Shown: positions 17,700-26,771 of the stretch, piece after piece
How positions within the stretch are numbered: the first letter of the stretch is position 1
Layout: every line of letters begins with the position of its first letter
Made by a program: the position numbers and the translations under genes
Assembly (NCBI RefSeq): GCF_031202265.1
Contig: NZ_CP100604.1
Location: forward strand, 6,430,501-6,494,500
Length of the DNA stretch: 64,000 bases
Direction: 5' to 3'
Source: Bradyrhizobium sp. Ash2021
GTDB lineage: Bacteria > Pseudomonadota > Alphaproteobacteria > Rhizobiales > Xanthobacteraceae
The notes under the pieces: generated by a model
Told to the model about the DNA's origin: nothing
Seen by the model: the letters and a program-made list of their open reading frames with translations, nothing else
The model's database searches: none

Positions 17700-18695
17700 T
17701 CAAATCCGATAATGATCGCGATACCAGGCCACAAACGCGCGAATACCGTCCTCGATCGAAGTCTGCGGCCGAAAACCCACGTCGCGCGTCAGATCATCGA
17801 TATCGGCGTAGGTAGCCAACACGTCTCCGGGCTGCATCGGTAACATCTGCTTGACCGCGGCGCTGCCCAGTTCCTTCTCAAGGACTGCTACGACATGCAT
17901 GAGGTCTTCCGGCCGGTTATTGCCTATATTGTAGATCCGCGCGGGCGCGCCGCCGCCCTTCCCCTCCGTGCTTCCCGGCACGCGATCGATCAGCCGCAAT
18001 ATACCATGCGCCACGTCGTCGACATAGGTGAAGTCGCGCTGCATCCTGCCATGGTTAAACAACTTGATCGGGGTGCCCTCCACGATCGCCTTGGTGAACA
18101 GGAAGATCGCCATGTCCGGCCGGCCCCATGGCCCATATACCGTAAAAAATCGCAATCCAGTGGTCGGGAGGCTGTAAAGATGGCTATAGGAATGCGCCAT
18201 CAATTCGTTGGCCTTTTTGGTGGCCGCATAAAGGCTGACCGGATGATCGGTCCGGTCATCGACCGAAAACGGCAATTTGGTATTGGCACCGTAGACCGAC
18301 GACGACGAGGCATAGATCAGATGGCCGCAGCCATAATGCCGGCATCCTTCCAGCACGTTGAGGAAGCCCGCGAGATTGGCATCGGCGTAGGCGTGCGGAT
18401 GGTCGATCGAATAGCGGACGCTAGCCTGGGCTGCGAGATGGAGCACCCTTGCGAACCGGTTCTTTTCGAACAGTTCGCTCATTGACGCCCGGTCGGCGAG
18501 ATCGGTCTGCACGAAACTGAACCGCGAATCCGCGCGCAGGATGTCCAGCCGCGCCTGTTTCAATGCCGGATCATAATAGCTGTTGAGATTGTCCAGCCCG
18601 ACAACGTTGCGGCCTTCGGCCAAAAGCCGGCGGGCGGCGTGAAAGCCGATGAAGCCGGCAGCGCCGGTGACCAATATTGTCTGATCCGACATCAT
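17700..18695 (-). CDS. NAD-dependent UDP-glucuronate 4-epimerase-like enzyme
   Basis: This 331-residue extended SDR has GAAGFIGFHAARRLL at the N-terminus, YASSSSVYG and the catalytic YAATKKANE. It also has GLRFFTVYGPWGRPDMA and RDFTYVDDVAHGI, wording characteristic of UDP-glucuronate 4-epimerases (LspL/WbnF type) that make UDP-galacturonate. Galacturonate decorates LPS core in rhizobia, which fits the context. It lies first in a pair with the GDP-mannose enzyme, and is divergent from the membrane protein gene at 18.9 kb across about 200 bases. A second ATG at 18692 directly follows the first. Confidence 0.9.
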   Translation of the reverse strand: MMSDQTILVTGAAGFIGFHAARRLLAEGRNVVGLDNLNSYYDPALKQARLDILRADSRFSFVQTDLADRASMSELFEKNRFARVLHLAAQASVRYSIDHPHAYADANLAGFLNVLEGCRHYGCGHLIYASSSSVYGANTKLPFSVDDRTDHPVSLYAATKKANELMAHSYSHLYSLPTTGLRFFTVYGPWGRPDMAIFLFTKAIVEGTPIKLFNHGRMQRDFTYVDDVAHGILRLIDRVPGSTEGKGGGAPARIYNIGNNRPEDLMHVVAVLEKELGSAAVKQMLPMQPGDVLATYADIDDLTRDVGFRPQTSIEDGIRAFVAWYRDHYRI

Positions 18696-18895
18696 ACCTC
18701 TAGGACGGCACCGGTTCGACCCACAGTTCCGTAACAGGGCCTCTTTACCCGCCGTGTCGAGGGTGTCGCAATACCCGGCAGCGCGGCTATTGCCAGATCG
18801 GCTTTAAAACCATACCAAGGCGGCGAAGTTCGGCGCGCGGCGCCGATTTGCGCCGTTTTTTGACTTCCTTCACAAACCTGGCAAGCACGGGCGAG

Positions 18896-19855
18896 ATGCG
18901 CCGGATCCTGCTTTCGACCGTCAAGATATTGATCTCGGCTGCGCTGCTGTATTTCTCGCTGCGCAAGATCAATCTTGCCGACCTCGTCTCGCGCCTCAAT
19001 GTCTCGAGCCTGGGCTGGATCGGCCTCGCCATTGTCGTGACATTTCTTCAGATCTTCGTCGGCGTGCTGCGCTGGCGCGAGATCAGCGCCGAGTGCGGCG
19101 CGCCGCTCGAGACCAGGCAGGCGATGCGCTTCAACGTGATCGGAACCTTCTTCAACCAGACGCTGCCCTCGTCGATCGGCGGCGACGCGGTACGGCTTTG
19201 GCTGGTCGCGCGCGCTGGCGCAGGCTGGCGGGCGGCGACCTACTCCATCTTCGTCGACCGCGCCATTGGACTGATCGCGCTTGCGATCATCATCGTCGCG
19301 AGCCTGCCCTGGAGCTATCGGCTGATCACCGATCCCAACGGGCGCTCGGCGCTGCTGCTGGTCGACTTCGCCGCACTCGCGGGCGGGGTCGGGTTTCTGG
19401 TGCTCGGAATTTTGCCGTGGCCATGGCTGAAGCGCTGGTGGGGGACGCATCATGTTCACGCCTGCGCGGTGATCGCGAACCGGGTAATCTTCAGCCGGGA
19501 TCGCGGGCCCAAGATTGCGGTGTATTCGATACTCGTCCACGTTCTCGCCGTGGTCATCGCCTGGTGCGTGGTCCAATCGATCGCAGCACCCGTGATGTTC
19601 GGACAGGTCTTCCAGCTGGTGCCGCCGGTGATGCTGATCACGATGCTGCCGATCTCGATCGCCGGCTGGGGCGTTCGCGAGGCCACCATGGGGCTCGCCT
19701 TCGGATATGCCGGCCTGATGACGAACGAAGGCGTCAACGTTTCGCTGCTGTTCGGCGCGGTTTACTTCATCGTCGGCGCATTCGGCGGGCTGGTGTGGAT
19801 ATTCAGCGCTGAAAAAGCAGCACAGGGTGCCGCGCCAATCGAGGTCCCCGAGTAA
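18896..19855 (+). CDS. Lysylphosphatidylglycerol synthase TM-region family membrane protein
   Basis: This 319-residue integral membrane protein is of the UPF0104/LPG synthase transmembrane family (YbhN-like). It has about eight hydrophobic segments and the conserved blocks RWREISAECGAPLETRQAMR, FNQTLPSSIGGDAVRLWL, SIFVDRAIGLIAL and LPISIAGWGVREATMG. The lysyl-transferase domain itself is absent. Family members are found in polysaccharide and lipid gene clusters and may transport or flip lipids, but no activity is proven. The ATG at 18896 is used; a TTG at 18848 would add 16 residues. It is followed after 17 bases by the WecA-type gene and is probably co-transcribed. Confidence 0.85.
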   Translation: MRRILLSTVKILISAALLYFSLRKINLADLVSRLNVSSLGWIGLAIVVTFLQIFVGVLRWREISAECGAPLETRQAMRFNVIGTFFNQTLPSSIGGDAVRLWLVARAGAGWRAATYSIFVDRAIGLIALAIIIVASLPWSYRLITDPNGRSALLLVDFAALAGGVGFLVLGILPWPWLKRWWGTHHVHACAVIANRVIFSRDRGPKIAVYSILVHVLAVVIAWCVVQSIAAPVMFGQVFQLVPPVMLITMLPISIAGWGVREATMGLAFGYAGLMTNEGVNVSLLFGAVYFIVGAFGGLVWIFSAEKAAQGAAPIEVPE

Positions 19856-19872
19856 CGGCCACATCGAGCACA

Positions 19873-20889
19873 ATGACCATTTCCGCGCTACAATTTTCGC
19901 TCCTTGCCATCCCTGCCGCAGCGCTGCTTTCGGCCAGCATGACGCGGGCGATCCTGCCGTTGCTGCTGAAGCACGCCCTTGCGAAGCCGAATGCCCGCTC
20001 GTCGCATCGCATTCCGACCCCGCAAGGGGGCGGCATCGCCGTGATCGGGGCGACGCTGGTGGTCGCAGGCGCGATCATGGCGAACGTTGCTGCGCCAGAT
20101 CTGACAATCCCCGTCGCGGTTTTCGGCGCGACGCTGTTCATTGCCGCCGTGGGCTTTGCCGATGACGTCAATTCGATCCCGGTGCTGCCGCGGCTGGTGC
20201 TGCAGGGGCTGGCCATCGCCGCCGTCGTCTTCGCCGCGCCCGACGATCTCAGGATCGTCCCGGCCTGGCCGCTCTGGATCGAACGCGCCCTGACGTTGCT
20301 CGCGGGCCTTTGGTTCGTGAATCTGGTCAACTTCATGGACGGGCTGGATTTGATGACGGTCGCCGAGGCCGTACCGGTGACGGCGGCCGTCGCCCTGCTC
20401 GGCTGGCTCGGCGACGCCCCGGCATCGGCGATGATCATAGCCGCCGCGCTCTTTGGCGCGCTGCTCGGATTCGCGCCGTTCAACCGGCCGGTGGCAAAAA
20501 TATTTCTCGGCGACGTCGGCAGCCTGCCGATCGGCCTGCTGCTCGGCTGGTGTTTATTGCAGCTCGCATGGCAGCAGCAATTCGTGGCCGCGCTATTGTT
20601 GCCGCTGTATTATCTGGCCGACGCCACGGTCACGCTGTTGCAGCGGATGGCGAGGCGCGAACCGTTCTGGGCCGCGCATCGCTCGCACTTTTATCAGCGC
20701 GCCACCGATAACAATTTCACCGTTTCGCGCGTCGTCGGCGAAGTCTTCGCGCTCAATGTGGGTCTCGCGGTGCTGGCGATCGCATCGATCAGGGCCCATT
20801 CAGTCGCCGTCGATGTGGCGATCCTGTTGGCGGGCTCTATCGCCGTAGCACTGCTTCTGCGCCGGTTTTCCCGCAGACGGGCGCTCTGA
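19873..20889 (+). CDS. WecA/MraY-type undecaprenyl-phosphate sugar-1-phosphate transferase
   Basis: This 338-residue polyprenyl-phosphate glycosyl-1-phosphate transferase starts assembly of a lipid-linked glycan in the inner membrane. It shows the family's cytoplasmic motifs: HRIPTPQGGG near residue 45, the magnesium-binding FADDVN, NFMDGLD, FLGDVGSLPIG and the HIP-like HRSHFYQRA near the C-terminus. About ten membrane helices are expected. The closest characterised relatives by layout are WbpL/WecA/TagO, which transfer GlcNAc-1-P, FucNAc-1-P or QuiNAc-1-P. A 4,6-dehydratase nearby could supply a deoxy sugar for it. It is convergent with the glycosyltransferase gene at 20.9 kb across 41 bases. 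Confidence 0.9.
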   Translation: MTISALQFSLLAIPAAALLSASMTRAILPLLLKHALAKPNARSSHRIPTPQGGGIAVIGATLVVAGAIMANVAAPDLTIPVAVFGATLFIAAVGFADDVNSIPVLPRLVLQGLAIAAVVFAAPDDLRIVPAWPLWIERALTLLAGLWFVNLVNFMDGLDLMTVAEAVPVTAAVALLGWLGDAPASAMIIAAALFGALLGFAPFNRPVAKIFLGDVGSLPIGLLLGWCLLQLAWQQQFVAALLLPLYYLADATVTLLQRMARREPFWAAHRSHFYQRATDNNFTVSRVVGEVFALNVGLAVLAIASIRAHSVAVDVAILLAGSIAVALLLRRFSRRRAL

Positions 20890-20930
20890 ACCGGAAACCG
20901 AGCGGCCATTCATGATGGCATTTCCGCCGA

Positions 20931-22133
20931 TCAATCCGGGTTTCGCAAAAGCTCCTGGACCAGCGCTGCGTAGCTCGTCAGAGCCCGCTCGGGGCTGAAA
21001 TTCCCGGCGGCTGCAACGGCGTTTTCGGCCATCGACGAATCGCTCGAGGAAGCCGCGGCCCGGATCGCCTCGGCCAATTGACCGGACATCCCCGGCGTCA
21101 CGACCCAGCCGAGCTTGTTTTCCGTTACCGTGAGGGCTGCTTCCGCTTCCGGCTCGGAAACCAGAATGACCGGCCTTCCGACCGCCAGCAGATTGTAGAA
21201 CCGGCTCGGCACCGAGACGCCGGCCACGTTGTTGCGATAGGGAATGAGCCAGACGTCCGCTGCGGAGAGAAACGCATCGAGATCGCCGTCCTCGACGCGG
21301 TCGATCAGGGTGACATTTGCAAGCCTTGCGTCGGATTGCATCGCCTGCAGCTGTTCAAAGCCGATCCCCCAGCCCGACAACAGGAAATGAATGTCAGGAT
21401 CGTCCCGCAGCAATCGGGCCGCCTCGAATACGATGACGGGATCGTGGGTAAAACCAAGATTGCCGGAAAGGCCGACGACGAAGCGGGCCGAGACCTTCTG
21501 GCGAGAAGGAGTGTCGGGCCGGATCGGACGAACACCGGGAACCAGCGTGGCCCAATTCGGAATGAACCGGATCTTGGCCTGCGTCATCCCGCCATAGCGC
21601 AACAGCAGTTTTTCGGTGTCGCGCCCGATAATGACGACGGCACTCAGCGTGCGAAACATCAGCGCATTCAGCCCGCGCATGATTTTCGCCAGCATCGATC
21701 CCGGCTTCAGCAGGCCGGCCGCGACGAGAACCTCGGGATAGAGATCGTGCATGATCAGCACCGACTTCGCCCGCTTCAACCGGGCCGCGGCGGCCATCGC
21801 ATAGGGCAGCATGAACGGCGCGGGAACGGTGAGCACCACGTCGCCGCGCCGCAACCTGGTCAACAGCGCCGCAAATATCCGAACCGTGAACAATAGCTCG
21901 GCGGTGGCGCGCTGGATCAGGGCGGCCTTCCCCGGCATCCAGTTCCTGATCTCCTCGACTTCCACCTGCCCCGATGACGCCGGCGATGCCGATCCGGGCG
22001 TACCGGAAAGAACCAGAACTTCGGCGTCCCCCGCTACGCGGTTTGCGATCGCGGCCATGATCGCGGCTGTCGTGCTGTGATCCGGCGGATAGTGCTGGCT
22101 GATAACGACGACTTTTCCGGACTTCTGCATCAT
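20931..22133 (-). CDS. GT4-family glycosyltransferase, WbuB-like
   Basis: This GT-B fold glycosyltransferase of about 400 residues starts at one of two adjacent ATGs (22133 or 22130). It opens VVVISQHYPPDHSTTAAIMA, typical of WbuB/WcaI-like enzymes in O-antigen clusters. The donor-binding C-terminal domain shows VVGLSGNLGFTHDPVIVFEAA and the late E-x7-E region VSVPSRFYNLLAVGRPVILVSEPEAE in its usual position. It would act at the cytoplasmic face on a lipid-linked acceptor. It lies 37 bases downstream of the 4,6-dehydratase gene on the same strand. Confidence 0.88.
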   Translation of the reverse strand: MMQKSGKVVVISQHYPPDHSTTAAIMAAIANRVAGDAEVLVLSGTPGSASPASSGQVEVEEIRNWMPGKAALIQRATAELLFTVRIFAALLTRLRRGDVVLTVPAPFMLPYAMAAAARLKRAKSVLIMHDLYPEVLVAAGLLKPGSMLAKIMRGLNALMFRTLSAVVIIGRDTEKLLLRYGGMTQAKIRFIPNWATLVPGVRPIRPDTPSRQKVSARFVVGLSGNLGFTHDPVIVFEAARLLRDDPDIHFLLSGWGIGFEQLQAMQSDARLANVTLIDRVEDGDLDAFLSAADVWLIPYRNNVAGVSVPSRFYNLLAVGRPVILVSEPEAEAALTVTENKLGWVVTPGMSGQLAEAIRAAASSSDSSMAENAVAAAGNFSPERALTSYAALVQELLRNPD

Positions 22134-22170
22134 GGCTTTCGAGACTGCCCGCGTTGCCGGCGAGGAGGGA

Positions 22171-24105
22171 TTAAGCGGCGTTCGATCCGAATTCCGGCAC
22201 GGCATCTTTCAGCACGGCCCTGATGGTGGCGCGGTCGTCCTTTGTGATCGCCTGTTCCAGCGCGGCGAGCCAATGGCGCAACGTCTGCATCGGCGGTTCG
22301 TTCGGCTTGGCCGCCATGATGCCGGCGACGCCGATTTCGACGGTCGGCTCCTGGCTCGCGAACAGGATCTCGTTCAGCCGCTCGCCCGGCCGCATCCCGG
22401 TGAACACCACCTCAATGTCGAGGCCGGGTTCGAGGCCGGACAGCCGGATCATCCGCTCGGCAAGTTCCACGATCTTGACCGGCTGCCCCATGTTGAGCAC
22501 GTAGACCGAAACGTCCGGGCGCGCCGGCGTCAATGCATGCGTGGCCGCGGTGAGCACCAGGTCGCAGGCTTCGCGGATCGTCATGAAATACCTGACCATG
22601 TCCGGGTGCGTAACCGTGACCGGGCCGCCCGCCTCGATCTGCGCCTTGAATTTCGGCACCACCGAACCGTTCGACGCCAGCACGTTGCCGAACCGCACGG
22701 AAATCAGGCGCATATGCGGCTTGCCGCGCGATTGTGCGGCCAGCTCACTGTCGAGTGCCTGGCAATACATTTCGGCAAAGCGCTTGGTCAGGCCCAGCAT
22801 CGAGACCGGTTCGATCGCCTTGTCGGTCGAGATCATCACCATCGCTTCCGCGCCGGCCACCAGCGCCGCATCGGCGACGTTGACCGATCCGAAGATGTTG
22901 GTCTTGACCCCCTCGCTCCAGTCGCGTTCGAGAATCGGCACATGCTTCAGCGCGGCGGCATGGAACACGATATCCGGCTTGAAATCGTTCATCAGCCGCA
23001 GCACGCGTTCGCGATCCCTTATGTCCGCAATTCGGCCTTCGATCGCAACCCCGGCCCCGCGCGCCGACAGCGCTTCGGTGACGGCATAGAGTGCGGGCTC
23101 CGAATTCTCGATGATCAGCAACCGGGCGGCACCGAACGTCGCAACGCGGTCGCAGATCTCCGCCCCGATCGAGCCGCCGCCACCGGTCACGATGACGGCC
23201 TTTCCCTTCACCAGCGCCTCGAGACGCGCGTAATCGATCTTCTCGCTGGCACGCAGCAGCAGATCCTCGACCACAACGTTGGTCAGCCGCGGCACGTCGC
23301 CGCTTTCCAGCGACGGCAGGCGGCTGACCATCAATCCCAGCCGCTTCGCGCGCATCAAGACCGATTCGGGATGCGCGTCGGGATCGAACGCCGACGGTGT
23401 CATCACGACCCGCGCAATTGGCTTGCCGCGCCTGTCATAGTCGCGAATCACATCCTCGACATCATCTATACCGCCGAGCACCGGAACATTGCGTATCGAC
23501 TGGCCGCGGTCCGACATCGACGGAGATAGCACGCCGACCGGCCAAAGGTGCTTGACCGCACCACTCTCGATCCCGCGCAGCAGGACCTCGGCATCCGCGG
23601 CACGGCCGATCAACAGCGCGGACAATGCCCCTTCGGTACGGGCGTGGCGGCGAACCCGTGTATAGCGGAAATAGCGATAGCCAAAGCGCAACGCGCTCAG
23701 CGAAAATACCTCGAGAAACCAGTAGAGAACGATGGTTACCCGGCCAAGGAAAACCGGTCCATGAATGTTCGGCGCCACGAAAATAAAAACATAATCCATC
23801 ACCACGAGCGCGAGCGTCAAAACCGAAGCCGCGCGCAGGATATTGAGGGCGTCGGGCAGCGAGATGAAGCGCCACTTCGTCGTCGTCAATTTGAAGACGT
23901 AGCAAACCACGACGCTGAACACGACGAAATAGGGCAGCACGCGCAGCAGAAGCGGCAGACGCGCGAAAAAGGCGTCGCTTCCCTCGAAGCGCAGGTAAAA
24001 GCTCGCGAACAATGCAAACGTCGTCGCCAGCGCGTCATGGATCGCGATCAAAAGATTGCGTGATTTCAATTGCGTAAAACGCGTCATCTTATTGACCAAC
24101 GACAA
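22171..24105 (-). CDS. Membrane-anchored nucleotide-sugar 4,6-dehydratase (CapD/WbpM-like)
   Basis: This 644-residue protein has four or so N-terminal membrane helices (residues about 20-135), a CoA-binding-like middle domain, and a C-terminal SDR domain starting VIVTGGGGSIGAEICDRV. The catalytic region STDKAIEPVSMLGLTKR has Met where most SDRs have Tyr, the SMK triad of the WbpM/PglF/FlaA1 group. These convert UDP-GlcNAc to a 4-keto-6-deoxy sugar, the precursor of QuiNAc, FucNAc or bacillosamine. GMRPGERLNEIL near the C-terminus is also typical. It is encoded with the GT4 gene downstream and near the initiating transferase that could use its product. Confidence 0.93.
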   Translation of the reverse strand: MSLVNKMTRFTQLKSRNLLIAIHDALATTFALFASFYLRFEGSDAFFARLPLLLRVLPYFVVFSVVVCYVFKLTTTKWRFISLPDALNILRAASVLTLALVVMDYVFIFVAPNIHGPVFLGRVTIVLYWFLEVFSLSALRFGYRYFRYTRVRRHARTEGALSALLIGRAADAEVLLRGIESGAVKHLWPVGVLSPSMSDRGQSIRNVPVLGGIDDVEDVIRDYDRRGKPIARVVMTPSAFDPDAHPESVLMRAKRLGLMVSRLPSLESGDVPRLTNVVVEDLLLRASEKIDYARLEALVKGKAVIVTGGGGSIGAEICDRVATFGAARLLIIENSEPALYAVTEALSARGAGVAIEGRIADIRDRERVLRLMNDFKPDIVFHAAALKHVPILERDWSEGVKTNIFGSVNVADAALVAGAEAMVMISTDKAIEPVSMLGLTKRFAEMYCQALDSELAAQSRGKPHMRLISVRFGNVLASNGSVVPKFKAQIEAGGPVTVTHPDMVRYFMTIREACDLVLTAATHALTPARPDVSVYVLNMGQPVKIVELAERMIRLSGLEPGLDIEVVFTGMRPGERLNEILFASQEPTVEIGVAGIMAAKPNEPPMQTLRHWLAALEQAITKDDRATIRAVLKDAVPEFGSNAA

Positions 24106-24171
24106 GATTATCCGAATTCGCGGGACGCCCCGGGCCCGCTGATAGCTTATCTCGCCGTCGCATGCCAGCGC

Positions 24172-25488
24172 TCATGACCGGACCGCGCTTCCCGGTTCCC
24201 TCGCGGCCTTGCCGAAATTCTCCCTCAGCATCGCACCGCCGGCAACACCAACGCCCAGCACGTACATCCAGCCCTCGTGAAAATCGAACAGATGCGAGTT
24301 GAACAGCGAGCTGAAGAAATTCTGCAGCACGACCATCAGGCCGATCCAGGCCACCAGCCCTTCGCCGCGAAACAGCAGCAAATGCACGAGCCACATCGCG
24401 TACAGGATGACGACCCCGACTGAGCCCCACTGTACCGCGACATTCAGGGTTTGGTTATGCGGATTCCCGATCACCTGGCCGGCGGCGAGCACCGCAGGGC
24501 CGGTGGCAGCCGCCTCGAACAGTCCGCGCGTCGATCCGGTCCCGTGCCCAATCAGCGGCGCCTCGGCGAAGAAGTGCAGCGATTTCCTGTAGAATTCCAG
24601 CCGAACGCCGATCGACGTGGGCTGATTGAGTTCCTTGTATATCCGGTAATCCCGCGTGAACTTCTCGGTGGTTGCCTGCAATTGCGGCGACGCCGTCCAG
24701 GCCAGCGCCGCCAGCACGACCGTGCCTGCGAACAGGATGACGTTGGTGCGCCATTTCAGATGCATCAGCGCGAACACGGCGAGCATGACCGGCATGGTGA
24801 CCAGCGCGGTGCGCGACACGACGACGAAGGTCATGTTGACGATGAAACTCACGGAGATGGCGATCAGCAACAGCGCCTGCCGGTTTTTCCGGTCCCGCAG
24901 CAGGATGACGATCGGATAGACCAGCGCCACCGCACACAACGCGAATTCCTGGCTTTGGTCGATGTAATTCTTGACGAAGATGCCCCGCTCGGCATCGCCG
25001 TGCTTGAGCGAGAGACCGGGGTCGAGCAGCACCAGCCAGGATACCGCCATCAACAGCGTGCAGGAGATCAGGAAGGCCGCAAATACCCACAGACCGCGCT
25101 TCGTTCGTTCGAAGTGATAGAGCAGCAATGGCAGCGCGAGCAGCTTGGTGACCGGACTCAAGGCATAGAGGCGCACGCCCCATGGCGCGTCCGACCACAG
25201 GGTTCCGACCGCTGCCAGCACGACGAGCGCGATCGGCAGCATGCAAACCGGGCGTCTTAACGAAGCCAGGAATGGACGCACCTCCAGGGTGTAAACGAGC
25301 GCGACGAGCCAGACGATCATGACGATGGCGACGCCGCTGGTCGACCACGGCAACAGCGCCGCGACCAGAACCGCGACCAGATCCACGTTCAGAATCCGGG
25401 CTACCGGATCGTGCCGCGCTGAAAGCACCTGTGAAAACATCGAGCCGATCGACGTTTTTTCCCGGCTTCGGTCATTTTGCGTCATCAT
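24172..25488 (-). CDS. O-antigen ligase family protein, paralogue 1
   Basis: This 438-residue polytopic inner-membrane protein is of the WaaL/Wzy_C superfamily, about 11-12 hydrophobic segments. The large periplasmic loop contains RLEFYRKSLHFFAEAPLIGH followed by [10 protein letters not shown], and then [15 protein letters not shown] with the histidine typical of O-antigen ligases. It would join a polymer from undecaprenyl-PP to lipid A-core, or polymerise repeat units. The start ATG at 25488 overlaps the stop of paralogue 2 in an ATGA, so the two are translationally coupled. A frame extending to 25575 exists but would invade the upstream gene. Confidence 0.88.
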   Translation of the reverse strand: MMTQNDRSREKTSIGSMFSQVLSARHDPVARILNVDLVAVLVAALLPWSTSGVAIVMIVWLVALVYTLEVRPFLASLRRPVCMLPIALVVLAAVGTLWSDAPWGVRLYALSPVTKLLALPLLLYHFERTKRGLWVFAAFLISCTLLMAVSWLVLLDPGLSLKHGDAERGIFVKNYIDQSQEFALCAVALVYPIVILLRDRKNRQALLLIAISVSFIVNMTFVVVSRTALVTMPVMLAVFALMHLKWRTNVILFAGTVVLAALAWTASPQLQATTEKFTRDYRIYKELNQPTSIGVRLEFYRKSLHFFAEAPLIGHGTGSTRGLFEAAATGPAVLAAGQVIGNPHNQTLNVAVQWGSVGVVILYAMWLVHLLLFRGEGLVAWIGLMVVLQNFFSSLFNSHLFDFHEGWMYVLGVGVAGGAMLRENFGKAAREPGSAVRS

Positions 25489-26771
25489 GGCCCGAACGGC
25501 TCCGTCGATGCGCGGCGCTGTTTCGCAGCAAGCGTCATGCCGCCGGCTACTCCGACGCCGAGCACGTACATCCATCCCTCATGGAAATCGAACAGGTGCG
25601 AATTGAACAACGAGGTGAAGATATTTTGCACGACGACCAGCAGCCCGATCCACGCGACGAGGCCTTCGCCGCGGAACAGCAGCAGATGAACGAGCCACAT
25701 CGCGTAGAGCAGGACGACCCCGATCGTGCCCCACTGCACCGCGACGTTCAGCGTCTGGTTATGCGGATTGCCGATGACCTGGCTGGTCGCGGAATAGGTT
25801 ATGCCGGTGGCGGCCTGCTCGAATAATCCTCGGGTCGAGCCAGTGCCGTGGCCGATGAAAGGTGCTTCCATGAAGAACCGCAGCGATTTTCGCCAGAACT
25901 CCAGCCGGATTCCGATCGAGGTCGGAACGTTTCCCGTCTTGTAGAGACGATAGTCCGTAAAGAAGCTCTCGGTTTTCAACCGCAATTGCGGTGATGTCGT
26001 CCAGGCCAGTCCCGACAGCAAAGTCACCATGCCAAAGATCATAAGGCTGGTCCGCCATTTCAGGTGCAGCAGCGCAAAAACCGCCAGCATGATCGGCATC
26101 GTGACCATCGCCGTCCGGGAAACGGTGACAAACGTCATGTTGACGACGAACCCAACTGCGATCGCGCCCAGCAACAGCGCCAGCCGGATCTTTTTCGCCC
26201 GCAGCAGGCCGATGATCGGATAGGCCAGCGCGACCGCGCATAGTGCAAACTCCTGGCTCTGGTCGATGTAGTTCTTGACGAAAATGCCGCGCGCGGCTTC
26301 CTCGACCGGCTTGAGCGAAACGGCTGGATCAAATGCGACGACCGACGACATCACCACCAGCAGCACGCAGGACACCAGGAAGGCTGACAACACCCACATC
26401 CCGCGCGCCGAGCGTTCGAAATGATAAAACAGCCCTGGCAGCACCAGCAGCTTGATGGTGGGGCTGACCGCGTAGAGCCGCGCGCCCCACGGCGCGTCCG
26501 ACCATAGGGTCCCGAGCAGCGCCAGCGCCACGAGCGCGAACGGCAGGAAGCAGATCGGGCGCTTCAGCGATTGCAAATAGATGCCGTAGTCCAGCATCAG
26601 CGCAGCGGACCCGAGCCAGCACAGCACGAAGATCGCAACGAGCGACGTCGACCAGGGCAGCGCCAGCGCGGTCAGTACCGCGAAGACATCCGCTATCGTT
26701 ACCCATGTCGCCGGCGACAGCCTAAGCCGCAGCACCCGCGATATCGGCGACATCGCAGCGTCCGCGCTCAC
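25485..26771 (-). CDS. O-antigen ligase family protein, paralogue 2
   Basis: This 428-residue polytopic membrane protein is closely similar to paralogue 1 along its whole length. Shared blocks include [57 protein letters not shown] and [19 protein letters not shown]. It carries the same Wzy_C/WaaL periplasmic loop. The start is a GTG at 26771 whose last bases overlap the hldE stop (GTGA); ATG 26753 is the alternative. The tandem arrangement points to local duplication followed by divergence, possibly one ligase and one polymerase, or ligases for two polymers. Confidence 0.88.
   Translation of the reverse strand: MSADAAMSPISRVLRLRLSPATWVTIADVFAVLTALALPWSTSLVAIFVLCWLGSAALMLDYGIYLQSLKRPICFLPFALVALALLGTLWSDAPWGARLYAVSPTIKLLVLPGLFYHFERSARGMWVLSAFLVSCVLLVVMSSVVAFDPAVSLKPVEEAARGIFVKNYIDQSQEFALCAVALAYPIIGLLRAKKIRLALLLGAIAVGFVVNMTFVTVSRTAMVTMPIMLAVFALLHLKWRTSLMIFGMVTLLSGLAWTTSPQLRLKTESFFTDYRLYKTGNVPTSIGIRLEFWRKSLRFFMEAPFIGHGTGSTRGLFEQAATGITYSATSQVIGNPHNQTLNVAVQWGTIGVVLLYAMWLVHLLLFRGEGLVAWIGLLVVVQNIFTSLFNSHLFDFHEGWMYVLGVGVAGGMTLAAKQRRASTEPFGP

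Noticed and set aside
22132..23529. 465-codon open frame on the plus strand
   Set aside because: It is antisense to the CapD/WbpM-like dehydratase and has only Arg/His-rich low-quality sequence.
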